64,000 nucleotides of DNA from Aporrectodea caliginosa (GCA_020284085.1 JACEVL010001181.1:93499-157498), one strand, 5' to 3'; counted from the stretch's first letter, positions 1-11,572 are shown. The notes: a model not told the origin generated them from the sequence alone. Made by a program: numbers and translations.

Positions 1-60
1 TTAAGTGTCTTATTTCCTGCAAAAATACAACTCTGCCGATATAATCTAAATCACTGTCAG

Positions 61-89
61 TGCGAGCGAGAGGTCTCGAGAGCGAGAGC

Positions 90-124
<35 letters not shown>

Positions 125-222
125 GAGAGAGGAGAGAGAGACAGACAGACAGACAGAGACAGAGACACAGACAGAGACACAGACAGACAGACAGAGACAG
201 ACAGACAGACAGACAGAGATAT
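61..222. repeat. GA and GACA microsatellite
   Basis: Runs of GAGAGA then GACAGACA. Open frames across it on the minus strand are low-complexity artefacts. Confidence 0.95.
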
Positions 223-877
223 AGATAGCACACCCTTGACCTGAGCACATAAATTGATCTTGTGGCTGTAAGTGACATTCACACATGAAAGAATTCCCTA
301 AATAAAAAGAACCAATAGTAAAAACAAAGTTTTTACTATATCCATCTAGTATCCTATAATCCGTCATATTAAGCAGTTACCTCTACAAATATATAGTCCG
401 CGTTCATTTTACAACATAGCACGCTTAATGATGCACCGCGCCCATTATTGTTGCAGCCAATCAGAACGCTGGCCAATCACAACGGTGCGTTTCGAAAAAG
501 GGGATTCCCCGATTCGAAAAGTTGAGTCCCCGATTCTATAAGCTAGCCTCTTTTGGGGGAGCTGAAATTTTGATAGAATGAAGTGTGTGCGAGGGCGAGT
601 CTATCTGCCAAGTTTCACGACGATTGAATGATTGTAAGTGATCGAACTAGTCGTCGCAAGATTTGACAATTTAGCCTGTGGCTAAATCAAGCAATCAAGC
701 AAGCAAGCAAGCAATCAAGCAATCAAGATTCCCGCAAGTTAAACTAGATGGATAAAAAATACAATGTATCCATCATAAATATACGTACATGCGTCATTAA
801 CAGAAGCTAAATATAAATAAGAAATGATGACATAAGACGATCAATCATTATGTATGCAAACAACTCTGCCAGATAAA
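223..877. other. No gene recognised
   Basis: Mostly AT-rich. Contains a short CCCCGATTC direct repeat near 508-535 and an AAGC/AATC tandem tract at 690-728. Confidence 0.5.
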
Positions 878-1080
878 GTCGTTCAACAAAGACTCAGATA
901 GTTTGGACATGCAAAGATAATGCCACCTGACAGAATCCCACGCAATACACTGCATGCAAGATATGAAGGCAAAACAAACAAAGGCAGACCAAGACTATGC
1001 TGCATAGATAACAGAAATGAGGAAATAACATCACCTGAACTAACACTAAGGGGAGCAATGGACTTGACAAATGACCAATG
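878..1080 (+). pseudogene. LINE reverse-transcriptase C-terminal remnant, copy 1
   Basis: Translates as QRLR*FGHAKIMPPDRIPRN followed by TLHARYEGKTNKGRPRLC, the [LR]WFGHV-x-RMP...G[KR]xxxGRPR tail typical of non-LTR retrotransposon proteins. It has an in-frame stop where Trp is expected. Its 3' end runs into AAATGACC as in copy 2. Confidence 0.65.
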
Positions 1081-1211
1081 TAATGTAATGTAATTAGTAA
1101 TTTATATAGCGCCGCTCACAGCCGAGGCCAGTGCGAGAACCCCGAGAGAAGAAATACGTTTTAAGAGAGAGAGAGAGATGGAGACAAAGATCCAGAAAGG
1201 AAAGGAGAATG

Positions 1212-1592
1212 TAGATCATTTATTCGAACCCATCGCCGCCAAACGGCTTGCATCAGGAGCTGATGATGATGATGATGATGATGATGAGGATATCTCACAT
1301 AGTCGTTCAACGAAGATTCCGATGGTTTGGCCATGTGGAAAGAAAGCCAACTGGCCTAATGCCACGAAACACACTGCATGCAAGAAGCAAGCGCAAGAGA
1401 AGCAAAGGCAGACAAAGGCTGCGCTTGACAGATAATATAAACGATGACATAAGAAGATTTGCACTAAGAACAACACTAAAACTGACAAATGATCGAAAAC
1501 AATATAGATCATTTATTCACACCCATAAATTTATGCCAAATGGCTGTAGTCAGGAACTGATTATGACGATGATAAGCCATGACAAGATTTAA
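1212..1592 (+). pseudogene. LINE tails: 3' end of one copy followed by RT C-terminus of a second
   Basis: 1215-1292 is a 3' end (ATTTATTCGAACCCATCGCC...) with a (GATGAT)n tail. From about 1298 the frame reads RRFRWFGHVERKPTGLMPRN then TLHARSKRKRSKGRQRLRLT, ending LTNDRKQYRSFIHTH, again the WFGHV/GRxR tail of LINE proteins. A second 3' end with GTCAGGAACTGA follows. Matching 3' ends occur at 12040-12085 and 56103-56160. Confidence 0.7.
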
Positions 1593-1639
1593 CAGAAAAA
1601 CGTCCAACACATTCAGCTTAGCTCCACCACTGTCAGTAC

Positions 1640-1700
1640 TAAGGCGGTGCCAGTCTCACGTCTGGATAATGGAGGAGGGCAACGTTAACGGCTAGCCTTA
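1640..1700 (+). mobile_element. RTE-like LINE 3'-end fragment
   Basis: GTGCCAGTCTCACGTCTGGA...GGAGGAGGGCAACG resembles the CCAGTCCCAAGCCTGGATAA...GGAGGG 3' end known from RTE-type LINEs. Sister fragments: 4916-4998 (-), 12395-12460 (-), 19327-19400 (+), 20020-20060 (+), 47105-47205 (+). Confidence 0.4.
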
Positions 1701-2457
1701 AGATGTCATTAAACACTAAAAACTACTAACAACTAGCTTAGCTGCATTTCAAATGTGATTACACGGCACAGCAGATATAGCCGAGATTTTCTGCTTGGCA
1801 CATTTTTTCTTCAAATATCAAAGTTCAGACGTCTTTGTTTAAAGTAGATAATGTTTATCTGCTGTCTAGAAGAGTTGACTTTGTAAGCTTAGAGTGCATC
1901 ATGTCTTAGAACGGAGGTTCTATGGAAACATATCAGGTCATGGCTTTCACTGTTAACCTTTGCTTGTGGTCAAGTATTTCCTTCTCTCTTTACCAACCCT
2001 TCCAACTCATCAATCAGAGATGTGGCAATGTTTATTGAGACAGCCACGCAGCTATGTTTGAATAAGGAGTTCCTTCAGTACAACCTACTCTCGCTAGTGC
2101 TAGTATAACTGCTGGGTTCTCCCTTGAATAATAGGCTAAATATTCTTCTCACACCTGTGAAGAGAATATTTGGCCTTTAACTCAACCGTTGGGCTGTGCG
2201 TGCCTGCGGGAGTTCACCAGTGGTGACTTCTGTTTATCCAAGCACTTTTCGTTCATAGATTAACACTTTGTCCTTAATGACCTTAACATCATTTCAGTTG
2301 GCGCAATCAGTGTTTATGTGCAGTACTTAACAGGTGCTTTTGAAAGTGTCTATGATACAATCACGAATATCTCACATTAAAATTAATCTAATTCAAAAGA
2401 TTTCTAAACGACTCTTACAACAATATAACCATATCTATCAAAGGACGTCTGCTCCAC
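1700..2457. other. No gene recognised
   Basis: AT-rich single-copy-looking sequence. An AATATTCTTCTCAC...GAAGAGAATATT inverted pair lies near 2138-2170. ORFs here lack splice or family support. Confidence 0.4.
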
Positions 2458-2640
2458 CTGTGCTCCAGCCAACTCACAGTACACTAGCCATACACTGTTG
2501 GTGGGAAGATCAGATGGCAAGGGAGAGGACTGGTCACCTGCCCTCATATGCCGAGGCTAAGCAAAATGAAGTCACTAACACTTCATATCCAAGGCTGCCT
2601 CTCAGTTCCCCCATCTCCTCTTTCTTTCTTCTTCTTCTTC
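2458..2640 (+). mobile_element. SINE family B, 3' part
   Basis: Shares CACTGTTGGTGGGAAGATCA, GGGAGAGGACTGGTCACC, ATGCCGAGGCTAAG and AATGAAGTCACTAACACTTC with ten other copies. Ends in a CTTCTTCTTC tail. The tRNA-like 5' head is missing. Confidence 0.75.
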
Positions 2641-2867
2641 TTTTCTCCTCCTCTTTCTTCTTCTGCTTCCTCTTTTTCTATTTTACTCTTACCTATATTT
2701 CATACTTTGAACATACCCATACATTACAAATGAATACCCACAAATATATGGATATTCCAAAACAACCACAACTATTTACACAGCCTGTATTTACCACAGA
2801 CAATATACTTAAATGTGATGCTGTATTACTGAACACAGACATCCTATGCACCTCCTTTCCAATGTAT

Positions 2868-2934
2868 GACAAGTGGCTGGTATTGCAGACTAAGTACACC
2901 ACCCTAGTCAACATTTGCCTCCAAAGACATTACA
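2868..2934 (+). repeat. Dispersed 67-bp repeat (copy 1)
   Basis: GACAAGTGGCTGGTATTGCA...TCCAAAGACATTACA recurs at 5307-5374 with few changes. The second copy is part of an element carrying a GTAAGTAAGTAAG end. Confidence 0.85.
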
Positions 2935-3060
2935 GCAAGTGTCAACTTCACACCATGGAACAAACAGTGGACAACATCCTCCCACGGAACAACTCACCAG
3001 AACAAAGTCTACCATGCACAGACACTTGTGTGCCAATGGCAGTTAACAAATTGTCTGGTT

Positions 3061-3248
3061 ATAATGGACAGTGGCTATAATAAAATGCCAATTAGCATTT
3101 TACTTTACCTATTACTATTGTTCTTCGTAAAGATCTTCAGTTCCATAGGATGCACATTATTTCATTCATTAACTAACCTTACCTAACCAATCACTTTTGT
3201 ACCCCATAAAAAATTCTCAGTTCTTTAAGGAGCACAATCAGCACATCA
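3061..3248 (+). repeat. 188-bp direct repeat, copy 1
   Basis: From ATAATGGACAGTGGCT through AAAGATCTTCAGTTCCATAG to GGAGCACAATCAGCACATCA. Near-identical to 3555-3747, about 494 bp away, with a few substitutions and small indels. Confidence 0.9.
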
Positions 3249-3554
3249 TTTGTTTCATTAACTTAACACAGGCAGAGCTTTCATAACATACAACATTAAG
3301 TTTCTAGATACTTATTAAACTACTTACATCAGAAACTAATCATAACACTGTATTTGGGAGTCAAACTAAGAATCGAAGGATGAAAGTCCAGTCATGATTT
3401 CAGCTATTTTCTATAGGTGGATTGATTTAGGATCAAAGTCCCCGAATTCACTATAACAAAACTAGTTCTATAATGAAACGTGCTAATAGATTGGTTAGAA
3501 AAACGTTCATCATAAGGAAGTTATATGAAAATAAATTTAGTTTAATGGGTTAGA

Positions 3555-3747
3555 ATAATGGGCAGTGGCTGTGATAAAATGCCCTTTAGTATTTTACTTT
3601 ACCTATTACTGCTGTTCTTCGTAAAGATCTTCAGTTCCATAGGATGCACATTATTTCATTCATTAACTAACCTTACCTATAACCAATCACTTTTGTATCC
3701 CATAAACACCAAGTCTCAACTCTGTAAGGAGCACAATCAGTACATCA
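3555..3747 (+). repeat. 188-bp direct repeat, copy 2
   Basis: Matches 3061-3248. Differences include CCATTA/CCCTTTAGT and AAAAAATTCTCAG/ACACCAAGTCTCAA. The 65-codon frame inside it is an artefact. Confidence 0.9.
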
Positions 3748-4050
3748 CTCGTTAGATACTCTATTTGGGGCCTATAATATGGGACATAGTGACGAAATGT
3801 ATAGCTTATTCATCGTTAATGTTATTGATATGCTTGAGTTTTTGTACACGAAAGTGCGGTATGGTTTCAATAAAGAATATTCTTCCTCTTATATCGAGCC
3901 CTTAGTGCATTTACTTATTACTTTGAGCAGCCTTTTCACCCATGCCAAAAAAATATGTTTCTGTAGACTACAATATCATGACCCCACCCATTGTCCGCTA
4001 TCCTTCTGGCCACACCATAATAACTTTTCTCTCGAGATCGAATAATGTAA
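3748..4050. other. No gene recognised
   Basis: An 88-codon frame (3779-4045) starts with ATG but has no family or splice signals. It ends at the TAA target site of the next element. Confidence 0.35.
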
Positions 4051-4511
4051 GGGGCCGTCCATAAATGACGTCACGCACCTAGGGGGAGGGGGGTCGGAAA
4101 TTTGTGATGATGTGTGACGTGGGGGAGGAGGGTCAGCCAAGTGTGACGTCACATCACGTCTGTGTAATTAAATTTAACAATTAACAACAATTTAATCTTA
4201 AAATAACAGCTCTAATTTTGAGTATTAAAATTTTCATAATTTTTGATTATTTTAATGTATACGGGCACCATTATTAATAATTTTCTAATTATTTAAATAT
4301 TTGTCACCATAAGATTTTTAAATACTTATTACAATGACAATAAATGGGCATTGAAACATGTTTTATTATCATGTGGAAGTTTCGTTTTAGGGGGGTCAGA
4401 GCTTTGTGACGTCATTTTTCAGGGGGTGTGACTTTTTGTGACGAAGTGTGACGAGGGGAGGGGGGGTCAAAAATCGGCCAAAATAGCGTGACGTCATTTA
4501 TGGACGGCCCC
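4051..4511. mobile_element. TIR element GGGGCCGTCC, 461-bp deletion copy
   Basis: 26-bp perfect terminal inverted repeats (GGGGCCGTCCATAAATGACG + TCACGC) with 3-bp TAA on both sides (4048-4050, 4512-4514). G-rich and GTGACG-rich subterminal sequence, AT-rich core, no coding capacity. It shares both subterminal regions with 63093-63930 in opposite orientation but lacks about 380 bp of its core. A 3-bp TAA duplication fits PIF/Harbinger-like transposition; superfamily is inferred. Confidence 0.88.
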
Positions 4512-4772
4512 TAACTCTTACATTATGGCCACACTAGATAAAGATTCGACGCAATCCCCCACCCCACCACACCCCACCCCAACGCAGCAACTGCTGGGGC
4601 AACGAGATTATGTACTCAAGAACCAGTGTACCGGTTCTTATTTACCCAGGGACGCACAGCAGTGGACGCCGACCAGAGCAGCGTCGACTGAGCCACCAGT
4701 GGGCCACCGGGTAAACAATTACTTCATTTGCCACCCATGACAACAAACAAGCAGAATGGCCGACGACCGCTG

Positions 4773-4780
4773 TATAAATA
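4773..4780 (+). promoter_or_regulatory. TATA-box-like motif TATAAATA
   Basis: TATAAATA in CGCTGTATAAATAGAGTGAGG. No ORF or exon follows at the expected distance, and SINE/LINE tails in this window end in similar GCTATATAAAT strings, so it is probably retroelement sequence. Confidence 0.1.
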
Positions 4781-4915
4781 GAGTGAGGCGCTAATAAACT
4801 GATTGCCCGATACATCACATAGTTAAATAAAACCATCGCAAGCCACAGGAGGCGCAACACAGCCCTCGAAACAAAACATGATTTCTGATGGGTAGTATTA
4901 GAGGTGTTAGTTTTG

Positions 4916-4998
4916 TGTTTAACGATGCTGTGTCTAAACAATGATGATTCGCTGTGTCTCCCTCCTCCTTTATACAGGCTTTGGACTGGTACCACCCG
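4916..4998 (-). mobile_element. RTE-like LINE 3'-end fragment
   Basis: Minus strand reads CAGTCCAAAGCCTGTATAAA then GGAGGAGGGAGACACAGCG and TGACACAGCATCGTTAAAC-like sequence, matching 19327-19400. Confidence 0.45.
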
Positions 4999-5220
4999 GG
5001 TGAGGCATTGGCGTAGTCACTCTCCAACAAGGTAGGGTGTTAAGAATCAATCTTTCATGCCATCTATCTTCATTGGAGGAGACAGAGTTTGTCAGAGGAG
5101 AAAGTTACATGAAGTGACAGTCTTTGCCAGACAGTCGCTCATGCATAAATTAATACTCTTCCCATAGGTTAGTCTGAGCTTAGATTTGGTGCTGCTTGAC
5201 CCGTCCATGGGCCTAAGTTT

Positions 5221-5400
5221 GTAAGTAAGTAAGTATATTCTTTATTTAACCAGCTACCAAACATCAGTCTGGTGCACAAACAATTGTCAAACATCAAGGT
5301 TAGAATGACAAGTGGCTGGTATTGCAGACTAAGTAAACCCACCCTAGTCAACATTCTGCTCCAAAGACATTACAAGGTTAGAATAAACATAATCATTCAA
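5221..5400 (-). mobile_element. Retroelement fragment with (GTAA)n end
   Basis: GTAAGTAAGTAAGTATATTC then TTTATTTAACCAG begins the fragment, which holds copy 2 of the 67-bp repeat. Related ends: 39014-39140 (-), 58386-58445 (-) and, inverted, 10555-10622 (+). The AATAAAGAACATTCTTACTTAC layout in the plus copy suggests a 3' end with an ACTT tail. Confidence 0.55.
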
Positions 5401-5754
5401 ACAATCAAAAGTCTATCTACATGGCAAGTTGAAGTTGACGAGTTGGTTAGTATGTTTACAGAATTCTGACTATAAAAGTTTTGCTCATGCTATTGTCTGA
5501 TTTCGGCAAAACGCGGTCACGAGGTCTTGGCCATAGACAGTAAACTTTCAGCCTGAGAGGTGGAAGCAACCTGTGAAGGTCATGATTCTGGTTTATGAGC
5601 CTAAAGTTGGCCAATCCGTGGGTCTACGTTAGTTTGGGCAAGGGCCTCTGGATATTATCAAGGGGTCCGTGGTTTGGGCCTACAGTTAGTGCTACTCGCC
5701 GTAGTACTCGGTCTATCCATGGGCCAGAACCGCGGCCGAGTTATCTCTCAGCAC

Positions 5755-5822
5755 CAACAGCATTAGGTGCAACAGCCACAGCAACAGCAGCGGTAGCAGC
5801 AGCAACAGCAGCAGAGGATAAA
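5755..5822. repeat. CAGCAR-rich tract
   Basis: Imperfect CAGCAACAGCAGC triplets. The surrounding 77-codon frame from ATG 5595 translates it as Ala/Thr-rich and has no other support. Confidence 0.8.
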
Positions 5823-5959
5823 TGCTGAAGATGCTGACGCCGCCGTCACTCAGGTAATAGCCGTGTTTGGTTGCTGCTGCTGTCGACAAAAGAAGTCATT
5901 AAAGGAAGAGGCAGCTGACGTCGTCTTAAGAGGATGGACAACACCCACTCACAACACCA

Positions 5960-6310
5960 ACACATACAGAGGATCACGTTTCATCACTATCATCACCACC
6001 CACTCTCATCATCATATTCATCTCAGCCATCATCAATTTCAGCATCATTACCATCACTACAACCACAACTAAATCCACCACCACCACTACTCTCACCACT
6101 ACCATGACAACTACCAATAACTGCCACCACCATTATCACCACTACCACTACCACCATTACCTCTACCATCATCACTACACCACTGCCACTAGCAATACCA
6201 CCACACCACCAACACCATTCTTTTATCATTATCTCTCCCTCCATCCATCCACTCATCCTTCCATCTATCTATCCATCTATCAATCATCATAATCATCACC
6301 ACCATCACCC
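5960..6310. repeat. CAY/ATC-rich low-complexity tract
   Basis: Imperfect CATCAC, CACCAC, TACCAC and CATCCATC words with no fixed period. His/Thr-rich frames are artefacts. Confidence 0.85.
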
Positions 6311-6719
6311 TCATAATAATCCCCACCAAGTGTTGCCATCTTACTCCCTACAGCCTTCAGAGAGAAAACATCACAGAAGTCGGCCACAATCCCTGATCTG
6401 TGTCACTGACGTCTTCATTAGTTTTCTTGCCCTACATTTCAACGGTAGCACCCCACCTCCTCCTCTGTCGTCACTCCAAATCCATCATTAGCAACGAAAG
6501 GAGCCGCTCTTAATTGGCACCAGGAAAGCAAATCTCCTTGACAGAACAGGTGGAAAATCCCTTGACAGAACAGGTGACTGACAAGTTCCCTTAGAACAGA
6601 AAGGTCTCGACTATACAAATGATTATCATTAATTACCAACTTCTATAGCACCAGCCTCTAAAGGAAAAGGGATCAACCAATGGCACATCATCCAATCTAT
6701 AACATCCATTCTTCCACCT

Positions 6720-6945
6720 GTTCATACATACATCCATCCATCCATCCATCCATCCATTCCAGCCATCTATCCTTCCTTTCATCTACCCATCCATTCATCC
6801 TTAGATCTATCATCCATCATCCAACCAACCATCCATCACTCCATCCTTCTACCCATCCGTTCATTCATTCCATCATCCATCAATCCTTCCATCCATATAT
6901 ACATCCATATCATCATCGTCATCATCATCATCATCGCCACCACAC
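6720..6945. repeat. ATCC-rich and ATC-rich microsatellite
   Basis: CATCCATCCATC runs degrade into CATCATCATC. The 126-codon Ser/His/Pro frame across it is an artefact. Confidence 0.9.
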
Positions 6946-7093
6946 CACAGCCGCAAAACAACTATTCAGGTCACAACAGCCATTCGCTCTCCAGCCCATA
7001 AAAAAATCTGTACAGATGGTCTTCATGTTTTATTTGCTGGACATCTGGCTGAGCAGCTGAGCAGAGGCAGGATCAACGAAAGCACATTGATGG

Positions 7094-9470
7094 CAGGGCC
7101 GTAAATCACGGGGAGGGAAAGGAGGGAATTCCCTCCCCACTTTTAAGCTTGGGGAGGGAACGTGAAGTAATTCCCTCCCCACAAATTTGTCTAAGCTGTG
7201 TCATTTTTCTAAGCTGTGTCATAAATATTATGGCACCAGCCCCAATTGCCCCAAACTGTTCCTTGGGAGGGTATCGAAAATTTGTTGTAGTGTTAGTCTA
7301 TATACCTATATATATATATATATATAATTATATATATATATATATTCCACAACTGCGAACCCACAACTGGGGAGTACCTCCTCTCTGATCATCCCTGGGC
7401 GGAGTGGTATCGCTTTTCACCTTCCCACAACCCCGATGACCTCCTGGGTCAATAAGGCCGAACGGGACAAGGACGACATCAGCGGGGGGACTGCAAGAGT
7501 AGGGGAGCTGAAAATTGGCGGTGAACAACGGCGGGCAGTAGAGGGAAGACTGAGTACTGGAGGTTGAATATTTTGCTTGGGACTGGAAAGTGGACCGGGA
7601 TATGGAGTGATTGGAGTCCAACTCGTAACCGGTCGGACTGGGAGTTTCTAAGTCCGTACGACAAAGGAGTTGGGAGGCGTATACAGATTGGCGCTGAGGA
7701 AACTGAGGCCTATTCATCTATAGGGCCTACACGCTGCATTCTTCCTCCGTTCGCCGATGGACTTCGACTCATTATCAATGCGCTGCCGACAGTATACGCT
7801 ATACCCTCGTCTACCGGTCTCTGTCTCGTCGCCCTCCCACCACGCGCCATTCCGCCGCACCGGGCTCCACGGTATTATTATTATCGTAATCGTAATCGTA
7901 ATCGTAATCTCCAAACTTCTAAAGCGCCACTCGAAAGCCAAGCGCAGGGCACCAGCTTATTCACGAGCGCTGCGTCTAGTCAAAGGGTTATCCGATAGAG
8001 TAGTCCGAAGGAGGTCCGAGTCCGGTTTCCAGAGGATCAGAGGGGTCAGAGTAGCTGCTAAGGTGGGTGTCGTTTACGTCGAGAGTTGGAAGGTAGATGA
8101 TCGGTTGAGTCGGGGTAAGACTTCTTGAAGAGGAGAGACTTTAGTTTCGAGTGGAAAGCCTTGGCAGTGATGGATAGAGGAGCCTGATGCGGATGATGGT
8201 GGGTGATTGGGGATGATGGTGGAGGAACCGAAAAAGTGCGGAATTCAGGAGGTAGGTTATTATTATCTTTATGTAACGTCTAATTGATTTCGAATTTACA
8301 CTTTAATTGCTAGTTTCATTTAATGCAACGATTGGACAAACTTTACTTCAATTCATTCATTCGTTCGTTCATTCATTCACAAACGGTTGTTAAGGTGGAT
8401 GACAGGCAGACGCTGTCTTCTGTAATTGTTGGCGTGGACGCTGTTTTTTTGCAAGTTTTTCTCAGGCGACAAAAATTGTTTTAAAAGGATCTTTTCGGCC
8501 AAAATCGACTGTAATTCTTATGTTTCTTTGTAATACCGTTGGTGATTGGTATTTAGAATCACGGTCACGACTTAGGCCTAAGGAATCTCTTACCTATATA
8601 CAGTGCCCTTTATGCCACCCTAAGCCACCTTATATCGCCTGGCATGAGAATTGTTACAAATATACATTTGGTTGTTGAAACAATTATAGGGTTTCTTCTT
8701 CATTAATCCAAAGAGGAAGGACGATTAGACGTGACAGGTGCTATATTTCATTCTTAGAGAGGGTGATCACAGAATGGAAGACATTGGCCAGTTTTAGACA
8801 GAAGATAAGGCTATTTGATCTGAGCACAGATATATATAGCCTATAGGCCCTCAGTAACATATGGCATGGGTTCCAATATAATTTATAGAGGATTAGAAGT
8901 ACATGCCTAAGTATATAATGACCGGTGCGTGGGCTTCAGAGAGAGAGAGGGGGGAGGGAGGGAGTGTGGAGAGACAGAGACAGAGGATACCTGGTAAGTT
9001 CACAGAGTTGAACTTGATAGGTCTGTAAACTGTTCACAGTGAGACTGAAGTTTATGATTGGCCCAATCATTGGATGTTTTAGTAATGGTAAGTCTTAATG
9101 GTAATTGCAAATATATACCGCCACCCCATGAGAGGCTCATCAGAAGCACGTCTGACCTAACACAATGAAACCACGATCGAACAAGAATTGTCTTCAAGCG
9201 TTTGCGGACATAGGCTCTGTCCTTAGTGTCCTATCTTATCTATTACATGATTACCATAAACATTCAAATGTATAGGCTAGGGTGCAGATGATATAAATGT
9301 CTTTAAAATTTAAGTTGAAGATTATATAAGTGTTCCCAAAAACTTTAATTTTTAACCTAGTGTGTAACTGAACTAACTCAGTAGTGGGCTTCTTAATGGA
9401 ACTATAGGCCTACACACTGCCGAAGGGTCAGTTTTCCCTCCCCACATTTTGAAACAGATTTACGGCCCTG
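7094..9470. mobile_element. hAT-type element, 2377 bp, coding capacity lost
   Basis: Termini CAGGGCCGTAAATC at 7094 and the complement at 9457-9470, flanked by perfect 8-bp ATTGATGG (7086-7093, 9471-9478). Subterminal GGGGAGGGAA repeats mirror each other (7110-7170 and 9433-9445). The interior holds a TA microsatellite, a GC-rich block with a LINE remnant on the minus strand, and AT-rich sequence. No transposase reading frame was recognised. Confidence 0.93.
7872..8190 (-). pseudogene. LINE C-terminal remnant inside the hAT element
   Basis: On the minus strand LSITAKAFHSKLKSLLFKKS then YPDSTDHLPS resembles the FKSKLKTxLF tail of L2/CR1-type LINE proteins. Downstream the strand ends GGCGCTTTAGAAG...with repeated GATTAC, a LINE-type microsatellite tail. 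ORF1/RT core absent. Confidence 0.45.
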
Positions 9471-9604
9471 ATTGATGGCAAAACAAGAATATTGTTGAGA
9501 ACTGTAGCCTCAGTGCACTGGCCTTGCCAACAGTCAACAGGTATTCAGTGGTGTCTTCAAATGGGTTCAAGGGCAAGGTCACCCAGTCTATCGATTTTTG
9601 AACA

Positions 9605-10075
9605 TAACAGTCAGTCACTCCCTGCTGTTGAGTGAGTGAGAGAGTGAATCAGTCCCTGTAATTTAGTGAGTGTGAATGAACGAGCGGTGAAAAAGTGAGT
9701 GAGTGAATGAGTGAGTGGAGTTTGAGTGTCAGTTAGTATCTGCGATTGAGTGAGTGAATGAGTAAGTGCATTACTGAATGAGTGTCATTGAAATGAGTGA
9801 GTCAGTCAGTCAGTCCCTGTGATTTAGTGAGTGTGAATAAATGAGCGATGAATAAGTGAGTGAGTGGAGGGTGTGTGTCAGTCAGTCCCTGTGATTTAGT
9901 GAGTGTGAATAAATGAGCGATGAATGAGTGAGTGAGTGGAGGGTGTGTGTCAGTCAGCCTCTGTGATTGAGTGAGTGAATGAGTGTGTCACTGAAATGAT
10001 TGTGATTGAAATGAGTGAGTGAGTCAGCGAGCAAGTGAGTCAGCCATCCAATCAGCCCCAGTCATTACTCAGTGG
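9605..10075. repeat. GAGT/GAAT low-complexity tract with a ~85-bp sub-repeat
   Basis: GAGTGAGTGAATGAGTGAG words. AGTCAGTCCCTGTGATTTAG + TGAGTGTGAATAAATGAGCG recurs three times, showing a longer period over the 4-bp one. Confidence 0.85.
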
Positions 10076-10554
10076 CTCTTTATTCTGACAAGGACACACA
10101 GACACCTGTTTCTAGGTCGCTCGTGATTGAGACCAAAATTCCTTCAGTGTAAAAATCCTGCCCATGATGAATCAACGACCAACGAACACGAGATGGTTTT
10201 CTTTAACCCAGGTCAAAAACGCTGAACATCGGTCGCATAGTCATTGCATTCATGGTTTCTGAACACGTCCTACTGCTCTCACCTAAGCCACGACCCTTAA
10301 AATCGGTCACCACGGTTCACAGCATATGCTCAATGTGGCAGATACCAGATGACAGGACCCAGAGGCTCTCAATGTTCAGCATGCCATCTGTCAACTGTTG
10401 GTTAGGCTCCACGTGTGTGCGTGGGCACGCCATTGGTGGCTCTCCCAGTTTCTATACGCTGTGTTTTTGCTTTCTAAAGACATTTCTGCTCTTACTGACA
10501 GATAAACATAAAATAGACTGGCACAGGAGTGCTTTATGAAGTACTTATTTTATG

Positions 10555-10622
10555 TTAAAGCGGTGAGCGTTTGCTTGCGTTTAATAAAGAACATTCTTAC
10601 TTACTTACTTACTTACTTACTT
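10555..10622 (+). mobile_element. Retroelement 3' end with (ACTT)n tail
   Basis: GCGGTGAGCGTTTGCTTGCG + TTTAATAAAGAACATTCTTA then ACTTACTTACTT. The reverse complement occurs at 58386-58445. Confidence 0.65.
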
Positions 10623-10679
10623 TTAAAAGGAGCTATGCTAGGTATCCAGATACATACACACAACTGGTCAATATCTACT

Positions 10680-10800
10680 CTCTTACAAGTAATGTAGTCC
10701 AGCCATCTTGCTGGAATAGGTTGTCTAGTACCATACAATATGTCCTCCTTCACCTTGCTTCACCTATTTTAAGTAAAGGATCAAAATCATTCCGTTTGAT
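10680..10800 (+). pseudogene. LINE RT C-terminal fragment
   Basis: Reads VVQPSCWNRLSSTIQYVLLH then LASP, the PxxWNxLP motif region near the C-terminus of LINE proteins. Sister at 39297-39430. Confidence 0.45.
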
Positions 10801-10810
10801 TACTGTTTTG

Positions 10811-10876
10811 TGGATCACGAGTTTCTGTTGGAAAGCCACTTCAGAAACACGTGTGATTACAATACCAGCTGATATC
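10811..10876 (+). repeat. 66-bp dispersed direct repeat (copy 1)
   Basis: TGGATCACGAGTTTCTGTTG...AACACGTGTGATTACAATAC matches 11507-11572 with about five changes. Confidence 0.85.
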
Positions 10877-11506
10877 TTGAGAAGACAGTCACTAATGTAA
10901 CCATATATTGTCATTACTTAAGAGCATCTGTTGTGTCTCTGATAAAGTGCTTAATTGGCCTTACTTCTAATTTAGACCAAAGCTTCTGACAAAGTGCTCA
11001 GACAACAGCCACACTCCACCAGCCATGCTAGTCTTTATTTTTATTTATTGAGTTTGAATGAGTAGCCTACATGACCAGCTAACAGTTCACCAATTTCACA
11101 AACTAGACCGCAACCAACAGAAATAAATAAATAGCAACAATCTTGATCAAAATAAAGCATACATGAGAAATAAGTTTGGTTCTGATGCAGCCAATGATTG
11201 ATGAGGAGAAGACATTGACACAGCTTATCTAGTCATCCCCATCATAATATATTCGTCAGCAATATTCAATTAATGAGATCAGATATAACTGTAACATATG
11301 CATCGGCAGATCACTCAAAGTACATTAATATTGAAACAGTATTATGAAGCATACCGGTGTTCTTTCGTTTTCGACCTGGCTTACATAGCCAATGATGATG
11401 ATTTTTGATAGCAATATCACTCAAAGTGACAATCAACTGATGTAGTGGACAAGAGATAACGGCACAATAGAAGTACCTAGATTAGATTGGCTTAGTTTCA
11501 TTATTG

Positions 11507-11572
11507 TGGATCAGGAGTCTCTGTTGGAAAGCTACTTCAGAAACACGTGTGATTACAATAACAGCTGATATT
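11507..11572 (+). repeat. 66-bp dispersed direct repeat (copy 2)
   Basis: Pairs with 10811-10876. The 630 bp between hold no recognised gene. Confidence 0.85.

Noticed and set aside
2334..3080. 248-codon + frame
   Set aside because: Runs through a SINE B end and dispersed repeats; non-ATG start, poly-Ser/Phe from a CTTCTT tail.
7328..8128. Overlapping 75-144-codon frames on both strands
   Set aside because: All are in a GC-rich block within the hAT element with a LINE tail on the minus strand; no domain or splice support.
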